A stretch of DNA of 64,000 bases from Ilyonectria destructans (Eukaryota; Ascomycota; Sordariomycetes; Hypocreales; Nectriaceae): positions 496,001-560,000 of the forward strand of contig JAHEWK010000011.1 in assembly GCA_020740775.1 (NCBI GenBank). The letters are read 5' to 3'. Made by a program: the position numbers and the translations under genes. The notes under the pieces were generated by a model that had not been told where the DNA came from, ran no database searches, and saw only the letters and a list, made by a program, of their open reading frames with translations. Shown one piece after another: positions 63,808 to 64,000 of the stretch (position 1 is its first letter; every line of letters begins with the position of its first letter).

Positions 63808-64000
63808 ATGGCTGCACAGACTGAAACTCGCATCGCCGACGACTGGCTCGAGGTCGACAGTGCAGCGTCGGTTGTGTCGCTCGACTCGCTCCCGACGACG
63901 GATGATGAGGCTGACGACGATGCTTCCCCGCCGAGATCGCCAGTTCAGCCGTCTTCTCCACCTCGCCCTCAAGACGCTCCCGATCGCTTCGAAACCCCCA
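63808..64000 (+). CDS. 5' end of an acidic protein gene, cut by the window
   Basis: From the ATG at 63808 the frame stays open for 64 codons to the window end: MAAQTETRIADDWLEVDSAA, then SVVSLDSLPTTDDEADDDAS and PPRSPVQPSSPPRP. The composition (Asp/Ser/Pro) and the DDW.EVDSAASVVSLDS start are typical of intracellular ascomycete proteins with a disordered N-terminus. The family cannot be told from this part. Confidence 0.6.
   Translation, partial: MAAQTETRIADDWLEVDSAASVVSLDSLPTTDDEADDDASPPRSPVQPSSPPRPQDAPDRFETP

Overview
The window is nuclear DNA of a filamentous ascomycete (Pezizomycotina, most likely Sordariomycetes). The evidence is short GT-AG introns of about 40-75 nt with CTAAC-type branch sites, the gene families present (Zn2Cys6 factor, MFS porters, AA9 LPMO, P450, DUF6594, TPR-CHAT, DUF1907, fucose-lectin-like protein), and AT-rich tracts that look like transposons damaged by repeat-induced point mutation (RIP). 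Exon coordinates were worked out by eye from splice signals. For every spliced model the exon lengths sum to a multiple of three and the frames join.

Region by region. 1-6 kb: an amidase (cut by the window edge) divergent from a drug-type MFS transporter, followed by a Zn2Cys6 regulator, probably one small catabolic or transport unit. 6.5-7.4 kb: an intron-containing tRNA-His and a cysteine-rich secreted protein. 9.7-21 kb: a DUF6594 membrane protein, a 2.1 kb Tc1/mariner-type transposon ruined by AT-ward mutation and carrying a clean nested solo LTR, a 1098-residue TPR-CHAT protease-like protein with a decayed tail of a second copy downstream, an SDR, and a DUF1907 ester hydrolase. 23-30 kb: a coiled-coil protein with a 42-bp repeat, a broken serine-carboxypeptidase exon, a MULE-like MITE, and an intact S10 carboxypeptidase. 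31.5-38 kb: a plant-biomass or host-interaction set (AA9 LPMO, P450, sugar porter, small secreted helical protein).

40.6-58 kb is the part that stands out. It is an array of orphan genes that share modules: a PGD-DPTN N-terminal domain (A, B, C, plus two broken copies), AT-hook exons (F, its broken copy, and eroded versions upstream of A, E and the C-like relic), Arg-rich plus QGF-repeat N-termini (G, H), a VPLGPR linker (H, I), CCHC zinc knuckles (H), and a short FKTG-like motif that aligns without gaps in A, C, E, G and I and weakly in H. Next to them is an intronless 735-residue protein (J) with the layout of a DEAH/RHA helicase but without its catalytic motifs. Leaders and 3' flanks are duplicated as well. 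The set looks like a locally expanding, shuffling family of nucleic-acid-associated proteins, and I know of no description of it.

58-64 kb: gene-poor DNA with a short telomere-like tract, a membrane-anchored fucose-lectin-like protein, a secreted bacterial-type substrate-binding protein, and the 5' end of an acidic protein at the right edge.

Protein family calls rest on motifs read directly; no database search was possible.
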